Positions 5,596 to 6,753 of a stretch of 6,753 nucleotides of DNA are shown here, one piece after another; within the stretch, counting starts at the first letter, position 1, and each line of letters opens with the position of its first letter. The notes below the pieces were generated by a model, which saw only the letters and a list, made by a program, of their open reading frames with translations, was not told the origin of the DNA and made no database searches. The translations under genes were made by a program, and so were the position numbers. This DNA comes from Candidatus Poribacteria bacterium (lineage in GTDB: Bacteria; Poribacteria; WGA-4E; GCA-2687025): positions 1-6,753 of the forward strand of contig JAQBWJ010000124.1 of NCBI GenBank assembly GCA_027625215.1. Direction: 5' to 3'.

Positions 5596-6753
5596 ATGAC
5601 ACATCTTGACGATGGAACAAGGATCGCGGGCACGGGATTACCAAATATGCTGGTTTTTCATGAAATGGAAACCTCGCCGACTCGTTGGAAGCGCGTGCGG
5701 TTGAGCGAGGACTGGCGGGACGCGGTCGCGCGGGCGAAGGGCGATCCCGTCGCGTTCGCGGAGCAGACGTTGGGCGTCGACCTGTGGAGCCGTCAGAAGG
5801 ACGTATTGCGGTCGGTATTTGAGAACCGACGGACGGTGGTTCCGGCGGGACATGGGGTCGGGAAGACGTTCGTGTCGGCGGTGGCGGCGTTGACGTTCCT
5901 GTTTTTGCGGCAGCCGTCGAAGGTGATCACGACGGCTCCGACGTGGAACCAAGTCCGTAAACTGCTGTGGGCGGAGATCAACGCGCTGTTCAAACGGGAG
6001 TTGCGCCCGCACGAGTTTCCGGGAACGGCGAACCTGACCGAGTTGCGGATTCAGGACGATTGGTTTGCGGTGGGGTTGTCGGCGGTGGACACGGAGAGTT
6101 TTCAGGGGCATCACCAAGAGCACCTCCTCATCATTTTGGACGAAGCGCCGGGCGTGCGGCACGAAATCTACGTGGGCGCGGACTCGCTGATGAGCGCGGG
6201 CGACGCGCATATGCTGATGATCGGCAACCCGGTGTCGCAGCAGGGGCATTTCTACGACGCCTGTCGCACCGAAGGGTGGAACGTCCTCACGATTGCGTGT
6301 CCCGATTCGCCGAACTTCACGGGCGAAAACGTCTCCGACAAACTGCGGAAGCGGCTCGTCACGAAGGAATGGGTGGACGAGAAGAAACGCGAGTGGGGGA
6401 CGGATTCGCCGCAGTACAAGTCGCGGGTGTTGGGCGAGTTTCCGGCGTCGGGCAGCGATCAGTTGATCCCGCTGGAATGGGTGAATCGGGCGATCAAGCG
6501 GTATGAGGCGTCTCAGGGCGACATGGTGCGCGAGGGCGAGACGTTGATGGGCGTCGATGTGGCGCGGTTCGGGAGCGACGCGACGGTCTACATGATCCTG
6601 CGAGGGTGTCGGTATGAGTTTCACGTCGATGACCGCCAGCGGGACGTGGAGGAGATCGCGGGTCACGCGCTTTGGCTGCAAGGTCTGCACGGCGTCGAGC
6701 GGATCGGGGTGGACGACATCGGGGTCGGAGGCGGGGTGACGGACCTGTTGCGG
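5596..6753 (+). CDS. Phage terminase large subunit (partial, continues past right end)
   Basis: This ATPase-nuclease packages phage DNA into the procapsid and cuts it. The frame is open to the last base and gives 386 residues. Counting from ATG 5596: LWSRQKDVLRSV with the adenine-contacting Q near 66-77; Walker A GHGVGKT at 85-91; TTAPTWNQVRKLLWAEI just after; Walker B LLIILDEAPG at 177-186 with catalytic-type D182-E183; coupling-type motif MLMIGNPVSQQGHFYDA around 212-228; then the RNase H-like nuclease with GVDVARFGSDATV at 319-331 (metal-ligand candidates D321 and D328) and IGVDDIGVGGGVTDLL at 370-385. The remaining nuclease residues lie outside the window. In-frame ATG codons at 5542 and 5647 are alternative starts. 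No small subunit is encoded immediately upstream. Prophage, phage remnant or gene-transfer-agent origin cannot be separated here. Confidence 0.9.
   Translation, partial: MTHLDDGTRIAGTGLPNMLVFHEMETSPTRWKRVRLSEDWRDAVARAKGDPVAFAEQTLGVDLWSRQKDVLRSVFENRRTVVPAGHGVGKTFVSAVAALTFLFLRQPSKVITTAPTWNQVRKLLWAEINALFKRELRPHEFPGTANLTELRIQDDWFAVGLSAVDTESFQGHHQEHLLIILDEAPGVRHEIYVGADSLMSAGDAHMLMIGNPVSQQGHFYDACRTEGWNVLTIACPDSPNFTGENVSDKLRKRLVTKEWVDEKKREWGTDSPQYKSRVLGEFPASGSDQLIPLEWVNRAIKRYEASQGDMVREGETLMGVDVARFGSDATVYMILRGCRYEFHVDDRQRDVEEIAGHALWLQGLHGVERIGVDDIGVGGGVTDLLR

Noticed and set aside
5638..6690. Long open frame (350 codons) on the minus strand opposite the terminase
   Set aside because: It is the antisense shadow of a plus-strand frame carrying clear Walker and nuclease motifs. 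Its composition is R/H/P-rich with no domain.

Overview
The window carries two paralogous regulatory genes on the minus strand (15-4494), a repeat-rich noncoding stretch of about 1.1 kb (4495-5595), and the 5' part of a phage terminase large subunit gene on the plus strand that runs off the right end. The DNA is fairly GC-rich and bacterial. Extracytoplasmic-function (ECF) sigma factors joined to ankyrin repeats, together with dispersed GTGTCATTCTGAG-type repeats, suggest a large-genome, little-studied environmental phylum. Armatimonadota, Poribacteria or Chloroflexota are guesses only; nothing here fixes the taxon.

Region 1 (15-2177, minus): gene A, an intact 720-residue protein with an ECF-type sigma-70 module (sigma2 + sigma4, about residues 1-178) followed by about 525 residues of ankyrin-like repeats. 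Region 2 (2327-4494, minus): gene B, a tandem paralog. One base is missing at about 3970, exactly between the sigma and ankyrin parts. As read, B gives a free 194-residue sigma factor. The ankyrin part lies in the -1 frame, and a GTG codon overlaps the sigma stop codon in a GTGA, so a separate 528-residue ankyrin protein is possible. Both genes have the same 12-base ribosome-binding segment and, about 70-140 bases upstream, the same hairpin-forming element with a 16-base identical core. This points to duplication of a whole regulatory unit and may hold an ECF-type (possibly self-recognised) promoter.

Region 3 (4495-5595): I see no convincing gene. It holds the gene B upstream element, a cloverleaf-like GC-rich repeat (4693-4771), small hairpins (4806-4859), a dispersed-repeat-like segment (4911-4945), an AT-richer stretch (about 5060-5165), and a 348-bp palindromic, MITE-like element (5208-5555) bounded by perfect 13-bp inverted repeats.

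Region 4 (5596-6753, plus): a terminase large subunit with Walker A, Walker B and the start of the RNase H-like nuclease domain. It indicates a prophage or phage remnant extending to the right. No small terminase subunit is visible on its left.

The most notable content is the pair of sigma-ankyrin genes, one fused and one split at the domain boundary, with a conserved upstream element. The working model, which is inference, is that the ankyrin region senses a protein partner or otherwise controls the attached sigma factor.
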